Positions 1 to 10,178 of a stretch of 64,000 bases of DNA are shown here, piece after piece (the stretch's first letter is position 1; the number at the start of each line of letters is the position of its first letter). The stretch lies in assembly GCA_963969365.1 (NCBI GenBank), contig OZ017754.1, forward strand, positions 1,488,001 through 1,552,000, in the 5' to 3' direction. The position numbers and the translations under genes are program-made. The notes beneath the pieces were generated by a model. It saw only the letters and a program-made list of their open reading frames with translations, had not been told where the DNA came from and ran no database searches. The stretch comes from Asterochloris sp. CNOR1 (taxonomy: Eukaryota; Chlorophyta; Trebouxiophyceae; Trebouxiales; Trebouxiaceae).

Positions 1-3000
1 AGCAAAAGCCGCAGCAGCAGGATGGGGTGTCCCTTGCGGCAGCTGATATGAGCAAGGTGCCTGTCAAGCGCACCAAGAAGAAGCAGCGTGCCAGCAGGCA
101 GGATGGCAAGGAGGCAGGGCCTGCTGCCGAGAGCTCAGGTCAGAGTTGCAGCCGTGTCTGGCAGGTCATGCTGCTGTCAAGCCATTGCGGCGCCATCTTC
201 AGCTGTTTGCCCCCCCTGAGTCCACTGGTCACTGCTAGCATGCCAACGCTGACCAGCTGATGCGCTGGGCCGGTCTGCACCCAAAGACCGCACGGTCAAG
301 ATGCAGCCCTGTACTGCTCTAGATGGTGCTAGTCTTGTCTGCTGTCCCTACTGCGCTGTGAAGCTGCAGGCCAGTGCCACAAGTGCATGTATCATGATCC
401 TGCAGGCGCCGGCAGCAGCCTTAGAGAACCTGGGGCAGGCAGCGCAGCTGCCAGCATTGTAGGCAGCAGCGAGGCGCCGTCTGCGGGTGTTGGCGACGAT
501 GACCCTGACAAGCGTGAGGTGGTCCTGGCCCTGAAGGCTGACACGGAATTCATTCAGAGCATGGAGGTGGGTGCTGTGCAATGTTCTGCCGCTGCCTCTG
601 CTCCAGGCTCTTGCAGGCCCTGTCTCCAGGTCTCATCTTGGTCCTGCAATTGGTCATGCAGCCTGTTGGGCAGGCTGCTCAGATGATGATGTTGTCAACA
701 GCTATGTGCCGGTGGTCACTCAACTGTTTAGCTGAATGACATGGCTGGTGGAGATGGCTTTGTTGGCAAGTGCTTGCACTGTGGTTGGGCAACAAGTGAG
801 TCTGGCTGGTGACGTGTTTGCCAGCCGGAGACTCTGCGATGCCGGCAGCACTACTCAGCAGCTAAATTGTATCTCTTTGCATTTGCCACAGGCAGCCATG
901 GAGAAGGCTCCTGTCCTGATCCTGCCTGATGATAAGGCAGAGGAAGTTGAGGCCACCACCGAGGCTGAGCGGGAAGCCAAGCAGCTGCAGAAGATGGCTG
1001 TCATGCTCCACAATGAGCAGGGGTAAGACCGTCGCCGCCCAAGTGCTAGGCAGTGTTCGTGTGGGACTGCCTGAGATCACGTAAATGTGGCCAGCAACGA
1101 GCTGGGTTGCATTTATGCTGCACCATTGGACTTTGAGGGTGTGTGACACGTCCATGAGGCTGCCTGGCGCACATGCTGCACAGGTTACAGTATGGTGCTG
1201 AAGCCAATGGGCTGCAGCAGACAGCTGTCACTCAGCGTTCGCGAAGTCATTTCACTGTGACCATCACTGTTCCGACTTGCTGCATGTGTATCCATCGCCT
1301 TCTGCCAAAGCTGTCCTCATTGATCTGTTTTGGCAGGTGGCCGGTACTGCAGCTCCAACACCAGGCCTGAGCGCATCATCGTCCCACCAGGCCTGAGCGC
1401 ATCATCATCCCCATCACATATGAGCAAAGATTGATGTAGGTTGCCTGCCTGTGCAGGAGGACGGTTGAGGCCCTGCAGGTGCAGAGCCAGGCGTGGGGTT
1501 TGGTGATGGACAGCAGCGAGGTGCACCCAGGAATCAAAGCTGAGACTGCTGAGAACCTTGCTGTCCTTCACCTGGTGGCTGACCACGACCGTGACGCCGC
1601 CCGCTTCCTGCTGACTGCACGCAAGGTGGGGTGCAGGGAATCCTGCACAGGGTGACCAAGGATTGGTCAGAAGGGCCCTGACGAGCAACACCCAGCTTGC
1701 CACAGAAAGCAGAGGGGCAGTGAAGCGTGTTTGTGCAGTCCTCAGGGCTGCAGGGCAGCGTCGATATGTAATACGTGTCAGCTGGCGAGAGTGGCTCCTC
1801 CTGACTAGTGCAGAAAGTCGGCCAAGTGGGTCACACAGCGCAAACAGATTTTGATGGGCAGTGTCTGTCTGCTGCTGAAATGCGCTTCTGGTGACCAGTA
1901 GCCTGACTATGCGCTGCAGACGACCACGTAAGCGGGTCATACGGCGCAGTGCAGTGTTGCTGACCAATGCCTGATTGCTGTTGACGAGTGTCCTGGTGAC
2001 CACTGCCCTGCCTTTGCGCTGCAGGAGGCCAGGCGAGCAGGTCACACAGTGCATGTGGCCAAATTGACCCACAGGCTGGCCATGCATTTTGCTGAGAGGC
2101 TCAAGAAGCCGCAGGAGGGCATCAACCTGCTCAAGGTAAGTCATTCTGGATGTTTTAGTACTACCCAAGGATGCCAGATCCCGCATCCAGGAATGGCAGA
2201 ATGGGTCATGGATCTGTCTGCTTCAGCTGTGGTGCATGACCGGTTCAAGTGCTGGGGTGAGGCGCTTGAGCTGCAGGCATGTTGGCCGTGCTGGAAACTG
2301 CCAGATGCTCTGCTGGGGTGCTTGCATGTTGCACCTTGGCCACTGAGTTGATGTCAAATGGGCGGGGAAGGGGTGCATGCTGGCTGCGAGTTAGATCAAG
2401 GCTTGCACCTTGAAGACGCAGTCCAAAGGCCGCTTGATTTTATAAATGGCTTGCATGTGATGCGGAGCTGTTCGACAGGCAACTCCCTGTGTCATCTTCT
2501 TGGTGGCTTGCCCCGGCTGCAGGGCTACTTGCCGGAGGCACTGGCTGGGTTTGGAGCAGCCAGTCAATTCACAACCCTTGTCCGCGCCAACCTGGCCAAG
2601 CTGCTGCACCAAGTGGACGATGGGGTGAGCCCTGCAGATGCAGAGAGCAGCCATTTACCCCACAGTTTCTTGCATCTAGCTCCCCTCGTTGCCCCTCCCT
2701 CCAGGCCAGGCGTCAGCAGCAAAGGTGGACATCGTGGGTGACGCTGCTGGTGTCAAGAGCAAGTTACTGTTCCACATACATTGCTGCCTGGCAGGCCGCC
2801 CTCAATGCATCTGCCAGACACAGCATCCTGATCAGCCCCGCCCATCACGCATGCCCTGGTCCAGGCACTGCTTGGTTGGCAGAACAACGCCTGTCTGCCT
2901 GCGTCCATCAGCCCTGCATGGTGGTCACAGCTGCCAGAAAGCAGGGTCATCCAGAACCTGGCCCATTTTACAGGTATCAGGCTGACAGCCTGTCAGCAGG

Positions 3001-6000
3001 GCACAGCAGCTGTCTGCTCTGCACCTGACCACGAGGCTGATCCCCCATCTGCCTGCTGCTGGGAGCAGCCGCTGAACTGTGAGCATCCTGTCTTGGCTGC
3101 TGCTGAGCGCTCAAGGGTGACTTGACGTCTGCCTGCTGTCCAAGGCAGTCACAATGCTGCAAGCATCCCATCTTTCCTGCCATGCATGCCACGGCCTGAC
3201 TCCCCACCTGCCTGCTGGGCAGGGTGGTCACGCTGTAGACCTCTGCCTCATGTTGTCGCGCTCAGGGGTGACTCCCCATCTGCCTGCTGTCAAAGGCAGT
3301 CCCAATGCTGCAAGCATCCCATCTTTTCTGCCATGCATGCCACAGCCTGACTCCCTACCTGCCTGCTGGGCAGAGTCGGCAGCCGTCATGCTGCAGACCT
3401 CTGCCTCACATTGTCGCGCACAGGGGTGACCTCTAGGCTGTCTGCTGTGCAGGGCACAGCAGCCGTCCTGCTGCAGACCTCGGCAGACCATCTCATCACT
3501 CTGGCTGCTGAGCTGGAGAACATCATGGTGGCCAAGGGGGAGCTCATCCTGGTGAATGAGGCAGGCGAGGAGCAGCTGCCGCCTCAGGCAGAGGCTGCAC
3601 CAGCAGCGGCAGATCCCGCTGCTGGGTCCCCTCAAGGGGCCGAGGGTGCACCAGCTGCCGCTGCTGCCGCTGCTGCAGATCGTGGGGCCTCCCTCACAGC
3701 TGAGGACTCAGGTGGGCTCCCTGCTTGTATCTTGAGCCAGCTGCCTGCTCTGCCCTAGCGCAGGGCTGGAGTGTGGTGACCGCAGGGTCCGGGCAGACAG
3801 TGTGCTCACTCAAGTGGACTGCTGACTGCAGAATGTTGAGCAGGCAAGTTGCATCTCACTGACTCAGCACCTGGTTGACACTTTGTGGGAGATGGGTATG
3901 GGTAGGGCCCACCTCACTGAGGTGGGCCGCCTGCTCCCGGCTGTGGGCACAGACTCTCTTGCGGTCTCGTTCCTGGCCTGGCAGGTGAGAGGGGGCATAG
4001 GCAAGGTCGGGGCCCACAGTGGGGCTGGAACTCAGCTGGGCAGCTGGAAACGCCAGGAGAGTGGCGACGCCAGCTGCGGCGCCCCCCTCCTCTGCACTGT
4101 AGGCTGCACCATGAGCAAGGGACTGAGACGGCCGTCTTGGCGACAGTGGGCAGGGTGCAGCATGAACTCTTAGGTGGTATCATGTGATTATCAGTTTGGA
4201 CACCTAGCGCAGCAGCTGAGCTTACAATCAAGCAGCCTGGTGGCTTTGTCCTGAAACAACGATGCAGTTACTTGGCAGCAGCAACAGTAATCTGCTTCAC
4301 AGCGGGGTCAGATTTTGCGCTGTGGCCACGTGCAGGCAGCAGCGAGCAGTCTGGCGGGGCTGATGCAGAGGGGGACAGCAAGGGTGCGGTCAAGCTGAAG
4401 CTTGCTGCAATTGGGGCTGCGATGTGGGAAGAGGTGACTTTGGTTGATTGCTGAGAGGCTGCACTCCAGCTCCATGCGGTGCAACTGTCAGAGAGTGCTT
4501 TAAACTAAAGACAGCAAGCATGGCACATGTATCATAGACCTCTTATCATGCATGTCCTAGACAACATCCACGTTGCTTCGCAGGACTGAATAGGGTGCTT
4601 GCATGCGCAGTCTGATGAAGACATGGTATGCACAACATGTGTGTTGGTCTGGCCGCCACTTGAGGGGACTCTGCATGGCCTGGCTTCATCTCTCAGAGTG
4701 GCAGGGGTGTCGTGATGAGCAGGTGTTTGGCGGCCACGGGCGTGCTGCTGGCCTCCCTGCTCATTGCGAGGTTGTGCCTCTGCAGGAGCCGCCCATGCGT
4801 CAGCTGATGTTTGACCAGCTGCTGACTTCAGCATCACGGTGCTACATCGAGCTGGGGAAGCAGTATGAGGCCCTCGGTGAGCTCACCTGAACCAGAGCCT
4901 GCTGAACTGCTGTGGCGTGCAGCCCCAATGTGGGCAGTGCTGCAGGTAGTTAATGGTGTACCTCCTAGAACTAGGCCTCATTAGACGGGGAAGCCCCACA
5001 TGGCAGATTTGGCTAGCTCCATTCTGGCAGCCCTGAGAGGGCACCTGCATGACAAATGTCAAGTTTTGAGGCTGTTACCTGCCTCCCTGCCTCTTACAGA
5101 TGTGCGCACAGCTACGCTGCAGGTCACAACACCTACAAGGACCAGCCTGCATGGCTTGCAGCGGACAGGCCAGTCTGCAAGGTCTGAAGGCATGCTGCTT
5201 TGCTGAGATGAACTGTGATGATGGCTGCTGCAGGGCAGGCAGAGCTTGCAGTTCCTGCGTTTCAACGCGGCGTTGGCATTGCCGAGTCCCACAGGGGCCA
5301 GGACTCTCCCGACCTGGCGCCCAGCCTAGGAGCCTATGCAGCATTCCTGAAGTGAGTCGTCCTTTATTGGAGATTGTCTTGCTGCACCCTGATCTGGCAT
5401 CCACGACATGTGGTGCCTTGCTGGCTGCCCAGGCAGCCTGTGCCAAGGTGGGAGGCCAGGGACGCCACATCGTCTCACGCCATGTGGTGAACTGTCAGAG
5501 CATGCCCAGCTGCACTCTGGCCTGGCACCTGGCATTGGTCGCTGCTGCCCAGCTGTCTGTTACATGTTCAAGGTGTGGTTGTCCGTTTGAGCACCTCATG
5601 GTGCCTCCACTGTCCAGGAAGTCGGAGAACCCTGATGACAAGCGCCAGGCCATCCAGTTGTACCTGAAGCTGGCCGGCATGGTGAAGAACATAGAAGGTG
5701 TGGCACCAGAGCAGCTGGCTCTCATTCACAGGTGAGCTGCTTTGCTGGGCCACAGCGTGCCTTGTCGCTGTAGGCTGCCTCCTGACAGATGTGCAGCTGG
5801 CTCTGGTTACAAATGTGTTGATCCAGTCATTACAGGCCGCCTGCTGCCATGTGTCCAGCTGGCTTGTGTGCACAGGTGTGCTGCACTCCTGGCCTGCACA
5901 GGCTTAGACAAGGCTGCCTACAGAAGCACTTGCTCTCAGACCGGTGGAATTGCCAGCTGAGCCTTGACTATGTGGCAATGAAACAAGCCTGCCCGTTGAC

Positions 6001-6683
6001 CCAGAAGCAGGTTGCCCTGTGGTTCTGCAGTGGTGTGCCAGGGGCCACCTCAGCAGCAGGACTGTCAAAGCTTGACCGCATGTACTGTGCCTGCAAGATA
6101 CAGTGCCTTGCATGCTTTGCATTGAAGTCCTGCTGGAGAACACAGGGACAGTCGTTGCTGTCTCATGCCTGCAGAATTGTGTCAGAGTGCTACAAGGAGC
6201 TGGGCGAATTTGTCAATGCCAAGCGGCACGCTGAGACCGCTCTGAAGGAGCTTCAGAAATCGCTGGGCAACAAGCACCCCTCTCTCATCAGCTTCTGGAA
6301 CGAAGTGGCAGAGACCCGACAGAAGGTGAGCAGTGCTAGGGAGGGCCAAATGAACTAGCTTGCTTGCCAGTATGGATGCGGCAGACCTGTGCTGAAAGGT
6401 GAGCAGGGTGGACAGTTGCCCACAGTTTCCATGAAGCTCTGAGGAGTTCAAAAGTGTGCCTTCTGCAACAACCAGGTCGTTGTCTCCCCAACTGAGGGGC
6501 TAGTCCAGGCACCTATACAGTGCGAGTTCCATGACTGCATGAGGAAGATCCCTGTTGTGCATTGTGCAGGCCGGAGATGCCAAGGGCAGCAGTGAAGCCA
6601 AGGCTGCCGGTCGAAAACTTAAGAAGAATGAGATGCAGACCCGCTCGGGGCAGTCTGCCAGTTTTGGGATCAGGCAGCGCTAG
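1..6683 (+). CDS. TPR-repeat protein, 5' end outside the window
   Basis: A multi-exon gene whose first visible exon (1-138) stays open to the window edge, so the N-terminus is missing. Exons joined with matching phase: 406-566, 892-1022, 1457-1625, 2025-2135, 2523-2624 and 3453-3711. Further coding blocks lie at about 3836-3984, 4786-4875, 5236-5351, 5622-5731 and 6174-6325, and the last exon ends at the TAG at 6681-6683. The start is Lys-rich (KRTKKKQR). The middle and C-terminal blocks have the helical-pair pattern of tetratricopeptide repeats, for example CYIELGKQYEALG and CYKELGEFVNAKRHAETALK, separated by an Ala-rich linker near 3600-3690. TPR arrays are protein-protein scaffolds; no catalytic motif is visible and I do not recognise the orthologue. 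Some middle junctions (3711-4786) are unresolved. Several introns carry decayed copies of exon edges. Confidence 0.7.
1360..1411 (+). repeat. 26-bp direct tandem repeat, two copies
   Basis: ACCAGGCCTGAGCGCATCAT followed by CGTCCC (1360-1385) repeats at 1386-1411 with a single base change (ATCCC). It lies in a TPR-gene intron shortly before the exon at 1457. Confidence 0.9.
1780..2065 (+). repeat. Three-copy array of an acceptor and exon start, TPR gene
   Basis: The true junction GCGCTGCAG then GAGGCCAGGCGAGCAGGTCA (exon at 2025) is preceded by copies at 1911-1950 (GCGCTGCAG then ACGACCACGTAAGCGGGTCA) and 1808-1845 (GTGCAG then AAAGTCGGCCAAGTGGGTCA). The period is 105-106 bp. Upstream flanks (TCTGGTGACCA) are also shared. 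Confidence 0.85.
2990..3490 (+). repeat. Tandem array of about 150 bp spanning an intron end, TPR gene
   Basis: The true acceptor before exon 3453 (CTGTGCAG then GGCACAGCAGCCGTCCTGCT) has exon-start copies at about 2999, 3223 and 3374. The spacer is also duplicated: CAATGCTGCAAGCATCCCAT occurs at 3152 and 3302 with near-identical surroundings. The array is roughly 500 bp long. Confidence 0.85.
5704..5885 (+). repeat. Donor-side decoy copies after exon 5622-5731, TPR gene
   Basis: The true exon end GAGCAGCTGGCTCTCATTCA then CAG|GTGAGC is echoed at 5789-5816 (ATGTGCAGCTGGCTCTGGTT) and 5849-5878 (ATGTGTCCAGCTGGCTTGTG then TGCACAGGTGTG). Confidence 0.7.
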
Positions 6684-7223
6684 GCACTGAGAGACAGCAA
6701 TTGGAACTCGGACCACCATCAACCCAGCCAACTTCAGTTTTGAACTTCATTGATAGTACAGGCCAGCTGCTGATGAGTGTCCTAGTCAGAATGGTGTGAT
6801 GTGCCTCCAATGCTTGACCAGCACTGTCTGTAACATGTGGCGGATGGAGAAACCAGTCATCGTAAACATGGTGGGAACCAGCCCCATGCAGATACTTCCG
6901 ATCTCAGCAGCCTGCTCAATCAGCGCGCTTGGCCTTCCCACGTGCTTCTGATCGCGGCTCTGCGGCTGAGGTGTGGTCTGGCCCGTGAGAGCCCTTCATC
7001 TCCTTTGCTGTGTGCTCCTGCAGGGAGAAGTAGATCTGTGTTGGCAAAGGGTGCTTTGGCAGAAACACATCAGCGTTGCTTCTGCAGAGAGACAGCAATG
7101 CCTGCAGGGCCATCAACCTCTCGTCTGGGGGTGGCAATGTTGTACTGGGCTTCCCCAGAGCAGCCAGCAGGCAAGCGTCAGACAAGTGGCAAAGCTCACG
7201 GACACCGCGTATGCTTCCAGAGC
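6684..7223. other. Convergent 3' interval, TPR and FMP16-like genes
   Basis: The interval lies between the two stops. A minus-strand ORF of 89 codons (6916-7185) sits in the likely 3' UTR of the FMP16-like gene but shows no domain. Nothing else was seen. Confidence 0.5.
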
Positions 7224-7878
7224 CTATGCTGACGACCTTGCCTGTAGCTCCTCTGGTGATTTGTCGTGATGCTCCTTGTCGGCCTTGACATGTGCCTCGG
7301 ACTCGCTGGCTAGCTTCTCATTGTATTCAATCTGCAGGGGTGGCACTCCCATGCTTGGGCATTGACATGTGCAGGGGTGAAGCCATCAAACAAAGCAGAA
7401 TTGCTAGTGCGCAACAGGCCATGAGGTGCAGCAATGCGGATGGAGCAGCCGGTGGCTGTAGGCTGGACTTGCCAGATTGCAAGAATTGCTGTCTCAAGCA
7501 GATCACCTTGTCTCCACCCAGAGTCTTGTTTTTCTCCTTCTGCAACACCTCAGGGTCTTGGTTACTCTGCTGGGATCCAACAGCTGCAGGGTGCAGACCA
7601 GCACGGATTACTAGGGGCTATCAGAGATGCACCTAGCCTCGAAAGCAGACAGCATCACTGCAGCTCTAGAGGTTCAATGCACAAGTCTTGCCCTGACAAG
7701 GCAGGTGCTCAATGACTCCCACTCTGCTCATCAGCCACAGCGATGCAAGCAAGTTGTGACGCATCAATACAGTCTTCGTTTGCTTACCCTGCAGCAGGCG
7801 AGCTGAATGAAAGCTTGCTGAATGGGTTAGAACGGTGGCTCGTCTGGCAAGTAGTGCGATTGAGCAGTTCATTGTCAT
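7224..7878 (-). CDS. Small mitochondrial protein, FMP16-like
   Basis: Three exons fit with perfect phase: 7788-7878, 7507-7583 and 7224-7331, giving 91 residues with a TAG stop at 7224-7226. Exon 1 starts MTMNCSIALLARRATVLTH, a typical mitochondrial presequence: Arg/Ser/Ala-rich, no acidic residues, amphipathic. The mature part holds QDPEVLQKEKNKTLGG and NEKLASESEAHVKADK, then a charged tail ending EELQARSSA. From memory, the LASxSEAxVKADK signature occurs in small fungal mitochondrial proteins of the FMP16 type, whose function is poorly known. Family membership is recall-based inference; the exon structure is seen directly. The gene converges on the TPR gene, and its start lies close to the likely 5' end of the downstream plus-strand gene. 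Confidence 0.7.
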
Positions 7879-8353
7879 CGACTGCCCGATCTGTGATTGC
7901 GTTGATGGCGTCTTTGCAGGGGTACAGGGCCGCTGCTGGCTGCGGCGCTGCAGCTGTGGAACGGATCCAGACTTTCACCCAGATGCAGAAATGCCTACAG
8001 GAACAATACAGGCTGCCAACATCGCCTACACACTCGCCTTGGCACGCTCAAAGATGTCATGGCAGGCTCACATACACAAAGCGGCAGCAGCATGTGTGCA
8101 GGGGATTCCTGGATGAAATCTCTGATTTCATGAATGGTGGGTGGAGTCGTTGTTGTGCCAAAGGCCTGATGGATGTTGCAGGCCAAAGGGTGTGACACAC
8201 CAGACCCTGTCTTAAGCTCATGAAGACCTGTGGTCCCTTGACCCATGTGACCATGGCTGGTGCATGAATGGGACCCAGCTCCACCCTGCTGGCACATGCT
8301 TCAGGCTCAACACTGGCCATGTGCACAGCAATGCCACTCATCTGCTCCTCAAC

Positions 8354-10037
8354 CCCCTGCTGCAGCTGGCAGAAAGCTTCGCAGATGGTATGGGGAGGAG
8401 GAGCGGCTGAACAGCGAGGAGCTGGCGGAGCTTCAGGGTGAAAACCACCCCACATCACAGCCAGAGCCTCAGGATGACCTGCCACGCACAGCCATTCTGG
8501 TCACAGATGCAGACAGCCCACTGGGGGAGGCTGTCGTGCTGCAGCTCATCCTTGCACGGTGGGTTGTCCCCAGCTGGCTGCGCCTCGCAAGTTTGAAGAA
8601 ATGCAGTGCAATGTGCTGAAGATTGCCTCAGCAAGCTCATGCTATGGACGCACTCAATGCTCTCACCAGCCTGATCGCCACCTGCAGACTGCAGGGGACT
8701 GGCAGCACCAGGAACCTCAGTCATGTGGAGCTTGCCCTGTGCAGGGCAGAAGTGAAGGTGCTCGTGAGAGATGCGGAGGAGGCCAAGCGAGGATATGGAC
8801 CTTATGTCTCTGTCTGTGGAGGCAGCACAGGTGGGGTCAAGGGGCCATAGGCCTGCCCTGCTGACCTGTGCTGATCTGTACTGCTACCCTATGCACGGTG
8901 CTGTCCAGCTCTGTACCTGAGCAGCTGGCAGCACAGGAGGGGACCTGGCTGTTAATGACTGACGTGCGGAAGCCCCCTCTGCACTGAGCCTGCCATTGGT
9001 GCACCATCTGGCCTCTGCTCGTCACCTCACGACTCCGCTGGCGCCATGCAGGTGATGTGCAGGCCCTTGCTGCAGCACTGCGGGGCGTGAAAACTGTGGT
9101 CTGCCCAGGCAAACTGGGCAGCTTGGCAGAAGTCATGAAAGTCCAGCAACCCACGCGCCTTGTACTCTTGTCTTCAGCAGGTGACGCTGCGCTCTGTGCC
9201 AGACAACCTTGCTGAGCTTGGCAGCCATGGCTGACGTCTTGCTTGGGGCATGCTCAGCATGCTGCAATGGTGGCCATGTGGCTCAATGCATGGGCTCCAC
9301 GGAGCTGCAATGGTGCTCGCTGTGCCCACTGCTCTGAAGCTGCAGCCCCATTGGCCGGCATTCAAGGGCTCTGGAGGCAGTGCTGGCACACTCCGCGCAG
9401 CCTTCTACAGAGCTCTTCAGCAGACTGCACTGAACCACACACTGCTGCCTGTGCAGGTGGCCCCGGAGCTGCAGCCCCCTTTGGCCGCCTCCTGGGGGGT
9501 CCTGAGGCTGTGCTGGCAGAGCCTGCCCGGGAGCAGGCTGTGCAGCAGGCAGGCATCCCCTGCACCACAGTGCGCACCGGCAGAATCTTGAACGCAGCTG
9601 GGGGGAAGTCTGAGCTGCTTGTGCAGTTGCCGGACTCCAGCAGCAGCGATGCAGGCTCCATCAGGTGAGCTGCTGAGAAGCCTGGCAAGGCCTCGCTGGA
9701 GATGCATTCCATTTGCAAGTCATCCTGAATCAGGCAGCTCGTTGGCTCAATGCATAGGACGCCAATGCTTGTTTTTGGCTTGCAGTCGTGAGGATCTGGG
9801 CAAAGTTGTTGCTGAAATTGCGCAGCAGGAAGCACAGCATAGACAGATAGTTGTCCAGGTGCGTGCCGGCATGGTGCTGCTTCACATTTGTCCTTAAGAT
9901 GCTTTAGCAACCATTCCCTGTTGTATCTGCAGGTGAAAGCTGGCACTGCTGGCAGACAACCCCAGGACTGGGGTGCAGTGTTTTTGCAACTACAGCAGCA
10001 GCTGGCAAGCTCAGATGCCAAAGCTTCTGCTTCTTAG
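8354..10037 (+). CDS. Atypical SDR/NAD(P)-binding Rossmann protein, PTAC16-like
   Basis: Six exons join in phase: about 8354-8558, 8745-8830, 9052-9180, 9457-9664, 9786-9858 and 9933-10037 (TAG). The first block has a beta-alpha-beta start, TAILVTDADSPLGEAVV, where the glycine-rich loop is degenerate (DxDSPLG). Next come VKVLVRDAEEAKRGYG, an ALRGVKTVVCPG segment, PTRLVLLSSAG, and CTTVRTGRIL before SREDLGKVVAEIAQQ. This order matches atypical extended SDR/NmrA-like proteins, and it closely recalls Arabidopsis PTAC16, a thylakoid/nucleoid-associated plastid protein. The classical YxxxK catalytic pair is not visible, so a scaffold or cofactor-sensing role is more likely than a dehydrogenase. The N-terminal exon, presumably a chloroplast transit peptide, is unresolved. 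ATGs at 7905 or further upstream in the 7900-8350 interval are candidates. Confidence 0.72.
9300..9530 (+). repeat. Decoy copy of the exon 9457 start, PTAC16-like gene
   Basis: The exon's GAGCTGCAGCCCCCTTTGGC then CTGAGGCTGTGCTGGCAGAG (9476-9520) is echoed about 130 bp upstream as AAGCTGCAGCCCCATTGGCC then CTGGAGGCAGTGCTGGCACA (9338-9391). Confidence 0.8.
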
Positions 10038-10178
10038 TGACTGGTCTTTGGGCTGTCCTCTTGACTTCACAATCTTGTTTGTTGAAGCTTCACTGTAGGC
10101 TTCAGGAATTTTGGCCTCTGCGCCCAAATTCGTGCATATACCAGACAGCTTAATGATGTGTCAGCCAGCTGGGCAGCC

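Noticed and set aside
1317-2186. 289-codon minus-strand ORF
   Set aside because: It runs antisense across TPR-gene exons and introns that join in phase, has no domain pattern, and covers the tandem junction array, which explains its openness.
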